From VGJV01 sp964646415 (GTDB lineage: Bacteria > Patescibacteriota > Minisyncoccia > UBA6257 > 2-01-FULL-56-20), in contig CAZYEL010000003.1 in assembly GCA_964646415.1 (NCBI GenBank), forward strand, positions 16,538 to 80,537: 64,000 bases of DNA, read 5' to 3'. Every line of letters begins with the position of its first letter. Positions within the stretch are counted from its first letter, which is position 1. This document shows, piece by piece, positions 39,029 through 47,763 of this stretch. Made by a program: the position numbers and the translations under genes. The notes beneath the pieces are model-generated. The model saw nothing but the letters and a program-made list of their open reading frames with translations. It made no database searches and was not told the DNA's origin.

Positions 39029-40475
39029 CCTTCCGGGGTCTCATCAGCGGATAAATCACCGTCTCGCGAATCGGTTTGTCCATAAGGAATGCGAAGAGCC
39101 GCTCGGAAAGCCCGAAGCCCGCAATCGGCGGAAATCCATACTCCATCGCGCGCAAGAATTCCTCGTCGAGCTGCTGGGCTTCTTTGTCACCCGCCTCCCG
39201 AAGCTTCATTTGTTCCTCGAACCGCGCGCGCTGGTCCTCCGGGTCGTTCAGCTCCGACCAGCCGTTCCCCAGCTCCGTGCCGCAGGCAACAACTTGCGTC
39301 CGCTCCACGATACGGGGGTCATCCGCAACCCGCTTTGCGAGCGGCGAAACATCCACCGGCGTATGTATGAGAAACGCGGGCTGGATGAGGTGGGGACGCA
39401 CGGTTTTCTTATAAATAAGGTCTATTAAGCGACCCTTCCCCGCAAAGCGCTCCGGGGCAAGCTTCAGCTTTTCCGCGCGCGCGCGCAGGTCAGCCTCGCT
39501 CGCATCAAGAGGATCAATCTTATTCGCCTCCTTGAACGCCGCGACGTACTCGACGGTTTCCCACTTTTTCCCCCATTCGATATTCATCCCTTGATACTCC
39601 ATTACAAGAGACCCGGTCGTCTTTTGGATAACTTTTTTATACATGTCCTCCACCAGCTTCATCAAATCGCGGTAATCGGCGTACGCCCAGTAGAACTCGA
39701 GCTGGGTATAGTCCTGGAGGTGTTCACGGTCGATTCCTTCATTGCGGAAAATGCGCCCGATTTCGAACACTTTTTCGTATCCGCTCGCCATGAGCTTCTT
39801 CAGCGGAAGCTCGAGCGCGATGCGAAGATAAAAATCCATGTCGAGCGCATTGTGATGCGTCACAAACGGTTCCGCATCGCCCCCACCGGGAATCGCTTCA
39901 AGCGTTGAACCCTCCATCTCCAAGAATCCCTTTTTGTTCATGTAGTCCCTGACGGAACCCCAAAAAACCGCTTTCTTCCGGAACATTTCCTCGACATCCT
40001 TATTTAAAAAAATGTCGAGGTATCGCTCGCGGAGGCGGGTTTCCGTGTCCTCGACGCCGTACCGCTCCGAAGGAATCGGGCGGAGCGACTTTGAAGCGAG
40101 CGTCAGCGTCTTCACGTCAATGCTTTGCTCGCCGCGCTTTGTGGTGAAGAGCATGCCGGTGACGGAGACAAAGTCTCCGCGGTCGAGATTCGCTTTCCAG
40201 AGCGGAAAATCTTTAAGACTTCCCTCTTTGAGCACCGCCTGAAAGGAACCACTTCCGTCGCGGATGTCTATGAAAATGATGCTCCCCTGGTCGCGGATAC
40301 TCATCACCCGGCCCGCGAGCGAAACCTTTTTCTTCGCCTTCTCGAGCGCCGCAAATTTCTCCCGCGCCTCCCCGAGGGCGTGCGTGCGCGGCACACTCGC
40401 CGGATAGGGGTCAACGCCCGCAGCTTTAAGCGCCTCCAACTTTTTCCGCCGCTCGGCGATAAGGTCATCCAACAT
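39021..40475 (-). CDS. lysS: Lysyl-tRNA synthetase, class II
   Basis: The 484-residue protein has an N-terminal OB-fold anticodon domain (VSLAGRVMSIRDQGSIIFIDI). Class II motifs are in order: GFLEMEGSTLEAIPGGGDAE, then FEIGRIFRNEGIDREHLQDY, and at the C terminus GFPPIAGFGLSERLFAFLMD. It charges tRNA-Lys. Confidence 0.95.
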   Translation of the reverse strand: MLDDLIAERRKKLEALKAAGVDPYPASVPRTHALGEAREKFAALEKAKKKVSLAGRVMSIRDQGSIIFIDIRDGSGSFQAVLKEGSLKDFPLWKANLDRGDFVSVTGMLFTTKRGEQSIDVKTLTLASKSLRPIPSERYGVEDTETRLRERYLDIFLNKDVEEMFRKKAVFWGSVRDYMNKKGFLEMEGSTLEAIPGGGDAEPFVTHHNALDMDFYLRIALELPLKKLMASGYEKVFEIGRIFRNEGIDREHLQDYTQLEFYWAYADYRDLMKLVEDMYKKVIQKTTGSLVMEYQGMNIEWGKKWETVEYVAAFKEANKIDPLDASEADLRARAEKLKLAPERFAGKGRLIDLIYKKTVRPHLIQPAFLIHTPVDVSPLAKRVADDPRIVERTQVVACGTELGNGWSELNDPEDQRARFEEQMKLREAGDKEAQQLDEEFLRAMEYGFPPIAGFGLSERLFAFLMDKPIRETVIYPLMRPRKEL

Positions 40476-40534
40476 TATTATCCATAATATCAGCTTTTCG
40501 CATGTTTACAAAAAGCCCAGCGCACGCGGGGCCC

Positions 40535-40590
40535 CTTAAAGCTTAACGCTTTCCGCCGAAGGCGGATTCGCCTCCGGCGAAAAAGCTATT
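40535..40590. repeat. Composite repeat: AGCTTTAA element carrying a GGCGGATTCGCC palindrome
   Basis: CCTTAAAGCTTAACGCTTT...AAAGCTAT is split by the palindrome at 40,548-40,586 (TTCCGCCGAAGGCGG and matching arm). The same composite occurs at 9,623-9,673, suggesting the pair moves or forms together. The gap 40,476-40,589 holds nothing else. Confidence 0.8.
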
Positions 40591-41051
40591 CACTCTATCT
40601 TCGTAATCTTGTAAGCCGTCTTCCCCGAGGGCGTCGTTACATCCACCGCATCGCCTATCTTGTGATTCAAAAATGCCCTCCCCAGCGGAGACTCGTCGGA
40701 AATTTTCCCTTCATCGGGTTTTGCGTCGTAGGGACCCACGATGGTGTACCGCATCGCCTTTCCGTTTTTCTCAACCGTCACCGTAGCGCCCACCCGCACC
40801 GCGCCGCCCGGACCCTCTTTTTCAATCATGGTCGCGCGCTTCAAAAGCGCCTCGAGCTCAAAGATGCGGCCTTCAATAAGGTTTTGTTCCTCGCGCGCCT
40901 CCGCGTATTCGGCGTTTTCCGAAAGGTCTCCGTACTCCTTCGCGCGCTTCAGGTGCTCCGCAACGCGGGCACGCCCCTCGCCTTTCAGTTTATCCAACTC
41001 CTCTTTTAACTCATTGAACCGCTCCGGCGTAAGATATTGCGTTTCTGGCAT
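40590..41051 (-). CDS. greA: Transcription elongation factor GreA
   Basis: A 153-residue protein with the N-terminal coiled coil (LTPERFNELKEELDKLKGEG, AKEYGDLSENAEYAEAREEQ with its acidic tip) and the C-terminal FKBP-like domain (YTIVGPYDAKPDEGKISDES, SPLGRAFLNHKIGD). It rescues backtracked RNA polymerase. Confidence 0.95.
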   Translation of the reverse strand: MPETQYLTPERFNELKEELDKLKGEGRARVAEHLKRAKEYGDLSENAEYAEAREEQNLIEGRIFELEALLKRATMIEKEGPGGAVRVGATVTVEKNGKAMRYTIVGPYDAKPDEGKISDESPLGRAFLNHKIGDAVDVTTPSGKTAYKITKIE

Positions 41052-41093
41052 GGTGATAATTGACCAACGGCTAGTGGCAAAAACAGCAAAGCG

Positions 41094-41861
41094 TTAATTG
41101 GAAGTTCGTTCTTTGCTCCCTGCACGGATGCCGTATACATCCATCCAGAGCATGAAGCGGATTGTAATATTTTCGGCGAGGAAATGCAAACCTGCGGAGA
41201 ACGGGACGCGGGAAAATGCATTATTCTTCCATACCACCGGAACTTCCTTAATCCTGAACCCCAGCGCTTTCGCGAGTCCCAATGCCTCAACGTCAAACGC
41301 CCATCCGTTCACGCAAGTCTTCGAAAAAATCTCGCGCGCCGCACGCTCGGTGAACGCCTTGAACCCGCACTGCGTATCCCAAATGCCCGGCAGGAGCACT
41401 ACTTGCGTGAAAAGGTTCAACGCTTTCCCCGCAACTCTGCGGAAAAGGGGCTGCGGCGGGTCGAGTTTCGCGCCGCGGGCCGCGCGGGAGCCGATGACCA
41501 CATCGCACCGCGCCTTCTCCTCTCCCGTAAAGTAGGGAAGCATGGCCTGAAATTGGTCGACTGAAGTTGAATTATCCGCGTCGGTAAAAAGACGGACAAC
41601 TCCATGCGCCGCGAGAAATCCCTGGCGCACCACGCCCCCTTTTCCTTTGTTCGCCGCATTGTCGATAAGCGAAAGATGCGGAATGGTTTCCGCCATCCCA
41701 AGCACCACCTTCGATGTGCCGTCGGTCGAACCATCATTCACCACGATGATTTCGTATGTGAAACCCGCACTGCGCAGATAACGGTCAATCGCAACAAGCG
41801 TCGCGGGGATACGGGTCTCTTCGTTGTATGCAGGAATGATGACGGAGAGGAAGGGGGGCAT
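41094..41861 (-). CDS. Family 2 glycosyltransferase (dolichyl-phosphate glucosyltransferase-like)
   Basis: The 255-residue protein has a GT-A start (LSVIIPAYNEETRIPATL), VVNDGSTDGTSKV, FTDADNSTSVDQF (DxD-type metal site) and QCGFKAF, close to ALG5/DPM-type enzymes. No membrane anchor. It probably transfers a sugar to a lipid carrier in envelope synthesis. Confidence 0.88.
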   Translation of the reverse strand: MPPFLSVIIPAYNEETRIPATLVAIDRYLRSAGFTYEIIVVNDGSTDGTSKVVLGMAETIPHLSLIDNAANKGKGGVVRQGFLAAHGVVRLFTDADNSTSVDQFQAMLPYFTGEEKARCDVVIGSRAARGAKLDPPQPLFRRVAGKALNLFTQVVLLPGIWDTQCGFKAFTERAAREIFSKTCVNGWAFDVEALGLAKALGFRIKEVPVVWKNNAFSRVPFSAGLHFLAENITIRFMLWMDVYGIRAGSKERTSN

Positions 41862-41864
41862 GAA

Positions 41865-41970
41865 AATTTCTAATTATTCTAATTGACCTAATTTCTAAAA
41901 AAATCCCAATGACCAGCAGTTACAATTTTAGACATTGAGGCGTGGAACTTATTTAGGTTAATTAGAAATT
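41865..41970. repeat. AATTTCTAATT/AATTAGAAATT inverted repeat
   Basis: Perfect 11-base arms at 41,865-41,875 and 41,960-41,970 enclose an AT-rich spacer between map and the glycosyltransferase gene. A separate hairpin GTGCTCAC/GTGAGCAC at 41,971-41,989 covers the end of map. Confidence 0.7.
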
Positions 41971-41974
41971 GTGC

Positions 41975-42730
41975 TCACCTAGTGAGCACATGTCCTCCTT
42001 CTCTCGTAATCACTATAGTGTGCTCGAAATGCGCGGTGAGCGAACCATCTTTCGTGGCGAAACTCCCGTCCGGATGCTCCTTCACTTGCCCCGATCCCGC
42101 TGCAACCATCGGCTCTATCGCAAGCACCATACCGGGAAATAGCTCCTGACCCTGCCCGGGCACCCCGAAATTCGGCACCGCAGGCTCCTCATGAAGCTCC
42201 CGCCCAATGCCATGCCCGGTGAGCTGTTCGGCAACGGAGAAACCGGAGTGTTTCACCCGCGTGGCTATCGCCGCACCGATATCGCCTACCGTGCTTCTTG
42301 GCCGCGCCGCCGCGATTCCTGCCGCAAGAGCTTCCTTGGTTACCACACTCAAACGCCGCGCATCAGTCGAGACATTTCCGACAAGCACCGTCCGTGCCGT
42401 ATCAACATACCACCCGTCAAGTTTCAGACCGATATCAAGCTTCACCACATCTCCATCCCGTATTGCATACTCCGAAGGAATCCCGTGCACCACCGTATCG
42501 TTCACCGACACGCACAGTGCCGCGGGATATCTTTCACCGCTCCCGGGTACGCGATACCCCAAAAATGCAGGGACCGCTCCCGCCTGCTTAATCAGGTTCC
42601 TCGCTTGCATATCAAGCTCACGAGTTTCCACTCCTACCCGCACCATATCGCAGAGTGCATCAAGTACGTGCGCAATACGCTTCCCCGCATCGGCGAGCAC
42701 CTTAATCTCCGCGGAAGTTTTTATAAGCAT
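41975..42730 (-). CDS. map: Methionine aminopeptidase, type I
   Basis: A 251-residue enzyme removing N-terminal Met. Metal ligands are visible: DGDVVKLDIGLKLDGWYVDTA, then LTGHGIGRELHEEP, VLAIEPMV and the final Glu in AHFEHTIVI. It overlaps the adenylate kinase-like gene by 10 bases, in the classic secY-adk-map order. Confidence 0.95.
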   Translation of the reverse strand: MLIKTSAEIKVLADAGKRIAHVLDALCDMVRVGVETRELDMQARNLIKQAGAVPAFLGYRVPGSGERYPAALCVSVNDTVVHGIPSEYAIRDGDVVKLDIGLKLDGWYVDTARTVLVGNVSTDARRLSVVTKEALAAGIAAARPRSTVGDIGAAIATRVKHSGFSVAEQLTGHGIGRELHEEPAVPNFGVPGQGQELFPGMVLAIEPMVAAGSGQVKEHPDGSFATKDGSLTAHFEHTIVITREGGHVLTR

Positions 42731-43329
42731 GAATTCCGGGCAAGTTCCTTCTCTATGTGCGAAACCAAACGCACATACACCTTTTCGCGCGTCCCTATTC
42801 CGGAAACTTTCTTGAACCGATAGTGGCTTTTCAAAAACACCACGACTGCGGGAATATTTTTTGCATAATATTTCATCCGGTTCTTGAGGTGTTCCATCTC
42901 GTCATCCGATCGCTTCTCAATGCGTGCCCGGATACCCACCCGCTTCAACATTTCTTTCCTCGGAATGGAAAGATAGATCGCAAGAGGGTCGGTACGCCCC
43001 GCCTCACGAAACCATCTATATACGAGCTTCGCTTCACCAAGCATCTTCGGATTGCCGTTAAAAAACACTCCTCTCTTTTTCGGAGTATTGAAAATCACTT
43101 CCTTGAATTTTGCGCGGGCGAGGTGCGTGGGCGTGAGCATGCCTTTTCCCGAAGTTTCCCCGAATTTGAAAGCGCTTCGCGCGCGGGCGCTTTTGAGCGA
43201 CCGAAGCCAGCCGCCGAAATCGAATTCTTGCAACAAGGGATATTCTTTTAACAGGCGCCGCGCCTGCGTCGCCTTACCCGCAGACGGGTCACCGAGAAGA
43301 ATCAGATTGAAAATTTTACTTTGTTTCAT
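42721..43329 (-). CDS. Adenylate kinase-like NMP kinase with altered P-loop
   Basis: From 43,329 the product has 202 residues. Its P-loop reads LLGDPSAGKATQ rather than GxPGxGKGTQ, and it lacks the usual LID zinc or Cys motifs. GVFFNGNPKMLGEAK stands where the kinase has FDGFPR. It is overlapped at its start by the second, more typical adk. It may phosphorylate a different monophosphate or be regulatory. Confidence 0.75.
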   Translation of the reverse strand: MKQSKIFNLILLGDPSAGKATQARRLLKEYPLLQEFDFGGWLRSLKSARARSAFKFGETSGKGMLTPTHLARAKFKEVIFNTPKKRGVFFNGNPKMLGEAKLVYRWFREAGRTDPLAIYLSIPRKEMLKRVGIRARIEKRSDDEMEHLKNRMKYYAKNIPAVVVFLKSHYRFKKVSGIGTREKVYVRLVSHIEKELARNSCL

Positions 43330-43907
43330 GCTGCGATTCCAAACGCGCGCCACACGTTCTTCTCGACGTCGCCGACGGAAGGTTTCCCGTCAATGGTGAA
43401 AAAATCGGTCCGCTCGCGAAGCATGCCCAACATCGGTACCGTGTTTGTTTCATAATCCGCAAGCCGCCGCTCGATTGCCGCGCGCGTGTCGTCGCTCCTC
43501 CCCTCCTTCTCCGCACGAAGCAGGAGCCGCTTTAAAGATTCTTCCTTCGGTATGTCCAAAAACACCGTCGCGAAACGCGCCTTGCCACGGGATTTCAAAA
43601 GACCAAGCAAAAATTCCGCCTGACCCACTCGCCGGGGAATGCCATCGAATACGATACCCTTCTCGCGCGGGAGGGATTCGAGTTCCCGCGCCACCACGCT
43701 GAGAAGTTCTTCGTCCGTAAAAAGCCTTCCCGTTTTCAAAATGTCCCGTGCGCGCTCACCGCTTGAAGTAACCACTTCGGCGTTTTTCCGGAGAATCGCT
43801 CCCGTGTCCCAAAAGAAAAAAGCGAGCTTGTCCGCAAGCACCTTTGCCTGCGTACCTTTGCCCGAACCTTGGGGGCCTAATACGAAAATTGCGTCAAAAC
43901 TCTTCAT
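43326..43907 (-). CDS. adk: Adenylate kinase
   Basis: A 193-residue kinase with P-loop LGPQGSGKGTQAKVLADKL, the FWDTGAILRKNAE AMP-binding segment, VFDGIPRRVGQAE and a short LID (LLRAEKEGRSDDT). It interconverts ATP, AMP and ADP. It overlaps the downstream kinase-like gene by 4 bases. Confidence 0.92.
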   Translation of the reverse strand: MKSFDAIFVLGPQGSGKGTQAKVLADKLAFFFWDTGAILRKNAEVVTSSGERARDILKTGRLFTDEELLSVVARELESLPREKGIVFDGIPRRVGQAEFLLGLLKSRGKARFATVFLDIPKEESLKRLLLRAEKEGRSDDTRAAIERRLADYETNTVPMLGMLRERTDFFTIDGKPSVGDVEKNVWRAFGIAA

Positions 43908-43997
43908 GGAGTATTCGCGAATAATGCTAATTTGGATTCAATAATGCGAATCCTATTTGCGTTATTTGCCTCAATTCGCGTTATTAGCGATTACTCC
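43908..43997. repeat. GCGAATAA intergenic inverted repeat, copy 1
   Basis: GGAGTATTCGCGAATAATGC... and ...CGCGTTATTAGCGATTACTCC form the ends of a 90-base imperfect inverted repeat between secY and adk. Related copies: 45,268-45,339 and 58,633-58,762. Confidence 0.8.
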
Positions 43998-45268
43998 TAT
44001 TGTATGCCTTCGTACTCCCGCACGGTAAGCTGGGAATCAATCTGCCGCATGGTCTCAAGAGCAACCGCCACCACGATGAGAAGCGCCGTACCGCTCACGG
44101 TCAAAACCGCCACGCCCGTAAGCGACTGCACAATGATAGGCAGCACCGCAATGAGCCCGAGGAAAATGGCCCCGAAGAACGTGACGCGGTTCACTGTCTT
44201 TGAGAAATACTGCTCCGTCATCTCGCCGGGACGGATTCCGGGAATAAAGCCGCCGCCACGCTGGAGATTTTTCGCAACCTCCGAAGGGTTGAACGTAATA
44301 GAGGTGTAAAAATAGGTGAATGCGAACACGAGGAAGAAGTAAATGATGCCGTAGAACAACTGATTATTCAATACGCGGACCACAAACTCGTTCACCTGCA
44401 CGCCCACGGCAGGAATAAACGCCGTGAGAATCTGCGCAATGAACTGGGGGAAAAGCAATACGGAAATCGCGAAAATCAAGGGAATCATGCCCGCTTGGTT
44501 CACTTTAAGCGGCAGATAGCTCGAAACGCCGCCATACATCTTCATTCCGCGCACGCGGCGCGCGTAGGCGACGGGAACTTTGCGTTCACCCTCGTTCAGA
44601 TACACCACACCGAGGATTACGAGGAGAAGCACCGCCACGAATCCGATATACGTGGGAAGGCGGGCGGGGGTATAGGAGAGGAACGCGAGGCGTATGTCAC
44701 CCGGAAGCTGGCTCACAATCCCCGCCAGGATGATGAGCGAAACGCCGTTCCCTACCTTGTGCTCCGTAATGAGTTCCCCGAGCCACAACGCAATCATAGA
44801 CCCGGCGGTAATCGCCGCCACGTTGGTGAGCATGTTCCACACACTCGGCTGGTCAATCACTCCTTGCGAAACAAGAAGCGTAAGGAATCCGTACGCATTA
44901 AACACCGCGAGCGGCACGGTAAGAAGCCGGGAGTATTGGTTAAACTTCGCCCGCCCGCGCGCGCCGTCCTCGTAATACATCTCCTTAAACTTCGGGAAGA
45001 TGAGCGTCAAGAGCTGCATGATGATGGTTGCCGTAATGTAGGGTCCCACTCCCAGCATCATCACGGAAAGATTCTCCAGCCCGCCCCCCGAGAAAAAGTT
45101 CAAGAAGCCAAGAAGCTGGTTGGAATTGAAATAGTTTTCAAGCCGCAAGGCGTCGACGCCCGGAATGGGAATCGCCGCAAGGAAACGGTATGCGACAAGA
45201 AACCCCAACACCATAAGCACTTTCCTGCGGATATCGGGCACACGAAAAATTTGGAGGAATCGGTTCAT
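43997..45268 (-). CDS. secY: Preprotein translocase subunit SecY
   Basis: The 423-residue channel protein has ten predicted helices. The start is VLMVLGFLVAYRFLAAIPIPGVD, and AYARRVRGMKMYGGVSSYLPLKVNQAGMIPLIFA occurs in the conserved loop region. C-terminal GGFIPGIRPGEMTEQY is typical. It forms the Sec channel. Confidence 0.96.
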   Translation of the reverse strand: MNRFLQIFRVPDIRRKVLMVLGFLVAYRFLAAIPIPGVDALRLENYFNSNQLLGFLNFFSGGGLENLSVMMLGVGPYITATIIMQLLTLIFPKFKEMYYEDGARGRAKFNQYSRLLTVPLAVFNAYGFLTLLVSQGVIDQPSVWNMLTNVAAITAGSMIALWLGELITEHKVGNGVSLIILAGIVSQLPGDIRLAFLSYTPARLPTYIGFVAVLLLVILGVVYLNEGERKVPVAYARRVRGMKMYGGVSSYLPLKVNQAGMIPLIFAISVLLFPQFIAQILTAFIPAVGVQVNEFVVRVLNNQLFYGIIYFFLVFAFTYFYTSITFNPSEVAKNLQRGGGFIPGIRPGEMTEQYFSKTVNRVTFFGAIFLGLIAVLPIIVQSLTGVAVLTVSGTALLIVVAVALETMRQIDSQLTVREYEGIQ

Positions 45269-45339
45269 AGAGCAGTCGCGAATAATGCGAGCGTTATTTG
45301 CGTTATTTGCCTTGATTCGCGTTATTCGCGACTACTCCC
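45268..45339. repeat. GCGAATAA intergenic inverted repeat, copy 2
   Basis: GCAGTCGCGAATAATGCG... and ...CGCGTTATTCGCGACTACTCC between rplO and secY. Shorter than copy 1; it runs from the start codon region of secY into the 3' end of rplO. Confidence 0.75.
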
Positions 45340-45779
45340 CCAGCCTTCTCAATTTTCATTCTAGCAGATGCGGAAGTCGGAATGCCCCGCACTTCAATCG
45401 CGATATCAATCTCGCCGCCGCCCAGAATCTTCACCGCTCCGCGGAACTCCGTCGGTACGATTCCTGTTTGCACAAGCACCTCGGGGGTAACCGTCACTAA
45501 TGTTCCCTTGTTTCCCTGAAGAGGCCGGAGGGCGGACGCGAGCGCTTCGAGACTCAACGGTAGAGCGCGATCGCTTTTCGGTTTATTGCGGAAACCCCGG
45601 CGCTTCGGAATCCGGATAATCAAATCCCGCACCGCAGGCCGCATACGCCGACCCGCGCGGGACTTTTGCCCTTTCACACCGCGACCCGAATAACTCCCGC
45701 GTTTCCCGCCGCGTCCGATGCGTATCGCGCGCTTCCGCGCCGGAATTCTTTTTACATCATGAAGTTGCATGGATGTCAT
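45303..45779 (-). CDS. rplO: 50S ribosomal protein L15
   Basis: 158 residues with the L15 start RKRAIRIGRGGKRGSYSGRG and VKGQKSRAGRRMR. It overlaps rpsE by 4 bases, so the gene for uL30, which normally lies between them, is absent here. Confidence 0.93.
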   Translation of the reverse strand: MTSMQLHDVKRIPARKRAIRIGRGGKRGSYSGRGVKGQKSRAGRRMRPAVRDLIIRIPKRRGFRNKPKSDRALPLSLEALASALRPLQGNKGTLVTVTPEVLVQTGIVPTEFRGAVKILGGGEIDIAIEVRGIPTSASARMKIEKAGGVVANNANQGK

Positions 45780-46267
45780 TGATTTCCTGTACCCGCTGTT
45801 TTTACCCGTGCCGGACGCAATTTTCGAAGCGCGGCGATTGTCGCCAAGCCGTTGGTAAGCTTATTGGGCGTCCTTCCCAAACACTTCGCCGTTGCATCTT
45901 TCACCCCTGCAAGCGCAAGCACCGCGCGCACCGCGCCACCCGCACGGATACCGTGCCCGGAAGGAGCCGGCTTCAAGAGAACGCGCGCCGCGCTGTACTT
46001 CGCATATACCTGGTGGGGAATCGTCCGGTTGTCGAGAAGCGAAACCGAAAACAGCGCTTTTTTTGCAGCCGCCTTCGCTTTCGCAACCGACTGCGCCACA
46101 TCAATACCCTTCGCGATGCCGATGCCCACCTGTCCCTTCTCGTCGCCGAGCACGAGAGTCACCCGGAAACGGAAACGCTTCCCTCCCGCAACCACGCGCG
46201 TCACGCGGCGAAGGTCGAGCATCTTCTCCTTAAATCCCTCTTTTCTTGCCGTAGAAATCTCACGCAT
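45776..46267 (-). CDS. rpsE: 30S ribosomal protein S5
   Basis: From 46,267 (163 residues). Double-stranded RNA-binding part LDLRRVTRVVAGGKRFRFRV, then PAPSGHGIRAGGAVRAVLAL near the C-terminal half. The longer start at 46,294 would overlap rplR. Confidence 0.94.
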   Translation of the reverse strand: MREISTARKEGFKEKMLDLRRVTRVVAGGKRFRFRVTLVLGDEKGQVGIGIAKGIDVAQSVAKAKAAAKKALFSVSLLDNRTIPHQVYAKYSAARVLLKPAPSGHGIRAGGAVRAVLALAGVKDATAKCLGRTPNKLTNGLATIAALRKLRPARVKTAGTGNQ

Positions 46268-46271
46268 ATAA

Positions 46272-46628
46272 TTATAATTTGAGTCCCGCCGCACGCGCTC
46301 CTTCAGCCACCGCCTTCACGCGTCCATGATAGCGATAGGCCCCCCGGTCGAATGCCGCCTTCGCGACGCCCGCCTTGACCGCCCGCTCGGCAACAAGTGC
46401 CCCCACCCGCTCGGCAATGGAAGTTTTCCCTTTCTTATCTTTAACTTCGCGGCTTGACGCATACGCGAGCGTAATACCGCGGGCGTCATCAATAAGCTGG
46501 ACGTACATCCCGCGATTGCTGCGGAATACCGAAAGGCGAGGGCATGCCGCATTTCCCACAAGACGCGCGCGAGCACGGTTCGCCCGCCGCTTTCTTACTA
46601 CGTTCATATGTGCCCTTGAGTTTGCCAT
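46272..46628 (-). CDS. rplR: 50S ribosomal protein L18
   Basis: 118 residues from 46,628: RKRRANRARARLVGNAACPR, FRSNRGMYVQLIDDARG and the C-terminal AAFDRGAYRYHGRVKAVAEGAR. Confidence 0.93.
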   Translation of the reverse strand: MANSRAHMNVVRKRRANRARARLVGNAACPRLSVFRSNRGMYVQLIDDARGITLAYASSREVKDKKGKTSIAERVGALVAERAVKAGVAKAAFDRGAYRYHGRVKAVAEGARAAGLKL

Positions 46629-46632
46629 TTTT

Positions 46633-47181
46633 TTATGCCGCCGCACCCGCAGTCGCCGCCGCTTTTTTGCCCGCTTTTCTGCGAATAACCTCTCCTTTAT
46701 AGCGAATTCCTTTCCCCTTGTAAGGTTCCGGCGGCTTCAACGCGCGGATACGCGCCGTCACTTCTCCCACCAGGGTTTTATCCGAACCGGATACCTTTAC
46801 GCTTCCCTTTTCCACGGCAACTGCAATGCCGTCCGGAAGAGGCACGCGAACCGGGTTCACAAACCCAAGGTTCAACACGAGCGTCTTCCCTTCGAGTGCG
46901 GCTTTGAAACCCACGCCTTCAATTTCCAAGACTTTGGTAAATCCCTGTGAAACACCCTCAACCGCATTTCTCGTGTGCGCCCATACCGTGCCGCACGATG
47001 CGGAAAATTCCTCATCGGGACATTCAAAAGAAACTTTCTTCTCCTCGCACATCACGCGCACTCCGTGAAGTACGGGAACCACAAGCGTGCCTTTCGGCCC
47101 CTGCACGGTAATCTGCCCTCCCTCCTCGCGGGCGCTCACGCCGTCGGGAATATGAATCGGTTTTTTGGTAAGACGAGACAT
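46633..47181 (-). CDS. rplF: 50S ribosomal protein L6
   Basis: 182 residues from 47,181 (MSRLTKKPIHIPDGVSA). The L6 motif EPYKGKGIRYKGEVIRRKAGK is near the C terminus, followed by an Ala-rich tail. Upstream in-frame residues overlap rpsH and are rejected. Confidence 0.94.
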   Translation of the reverse strand: MSRLTKKPIHIPDGVSAREEGGQITVQGPKGTLVVPVLHGVRVMCEEKKVSFECPDEEFSASCGTVWAHTRNAVEGVSQGFTKVLEIEGVGFKAALEGKTLVLNLGFVNPVRVPLPDGIAVAVEKGSVKVSGSDKTLVGEVTARIRALKPPEPYKGKGIRYKGEVIRRKAGKKAAATAGAAA

Positions 47182-47185
47182 GTTT

Positions 47186-47566
47186 TTACCAAACTTCAAA
47201 GAGATACTCGCCTCCCACATTTTGCTTGCGAGCCTCGACATTGCTCATTACCCCCTTTGAAGTCGAAAGAATAGCCACGCCAAACCCTTGCCGCACCGGC
47301 TTCAACTCCGCATACGGCCGGTACACCCGCCGCCCGGGTTTACTCATAATCTTTACTCCTTCAATACGGGGCTTTCCGCTTTCGTACTTTAGCCGCACCT
47401 CAAGCATGCTCCGTCTGCCAACCGTTTTCCGCTGCACGTCTTTTACGAAACGCTTTTCGGCAAGCGCGCGGAGCACCGCGTGGTCCACGCGGGAATAGGG
47501 AACAAGCACGGATTCTTTCCCCGCCATCTGGGCATTTTTCACTTTTATAATCGTGTCGTAATACAT
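47186..47566 (-). CDS. rpsH: 30S ribosomal protein S8
   Basis: 126 residues; KPGRRVYRPYAELKPVRQGF and GVAILSTSKGVMSNVEARKQ are the C-terminal S8 signature. Confidence 0.94.
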   Translation of the reverse strand: MYYDTIIKVKNAQMAGKESVLVPYSRVDHAVLRALAEKRFVKDVQRKTVGRRSMLEVRLKYESGKPRIEGVKIMSKPGRRVYRPYAELKPVRQGFGVAILSTSKGVMSNVEARKQNVGGEYLFEVW

Positions 47567-47570
47567 GGTT

Positions 47571-47756
47571 CTACCAGGATGCTTTTTTCACCCCGGGGAT
47601 TTCCCCGCGAGTCGCCATCTCGCGGAAACAGATACGGCACAGTTGGAAATCGCGCATATATCCGCGCTTCCTTCCGCAACGAAAACATCGCAGTACGAAA
47701 CGAGTACCGTACTTTGGCGCCTTGCGGCTGCGTGCTATAACGGATGCCTTTGCCAT
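47571..47756 (-). CDS. rpsN: 30S ribosomal protein S14, zinc-binding type
   Basis: 61 residues with two CxxC pairs (RCFRCGRKRGYMRDFQLCRI CF...), the short zinc-containing S14 (type Z). Confidence 0.95.
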   Translation of the reverse strand: MAKASVIARSRKAPKYGTRFVLRCFRCGRKRGYMRDFQLCRICFREMATRGEIPGVKKASW

Positions 47757-47763
47757 AAAATCT

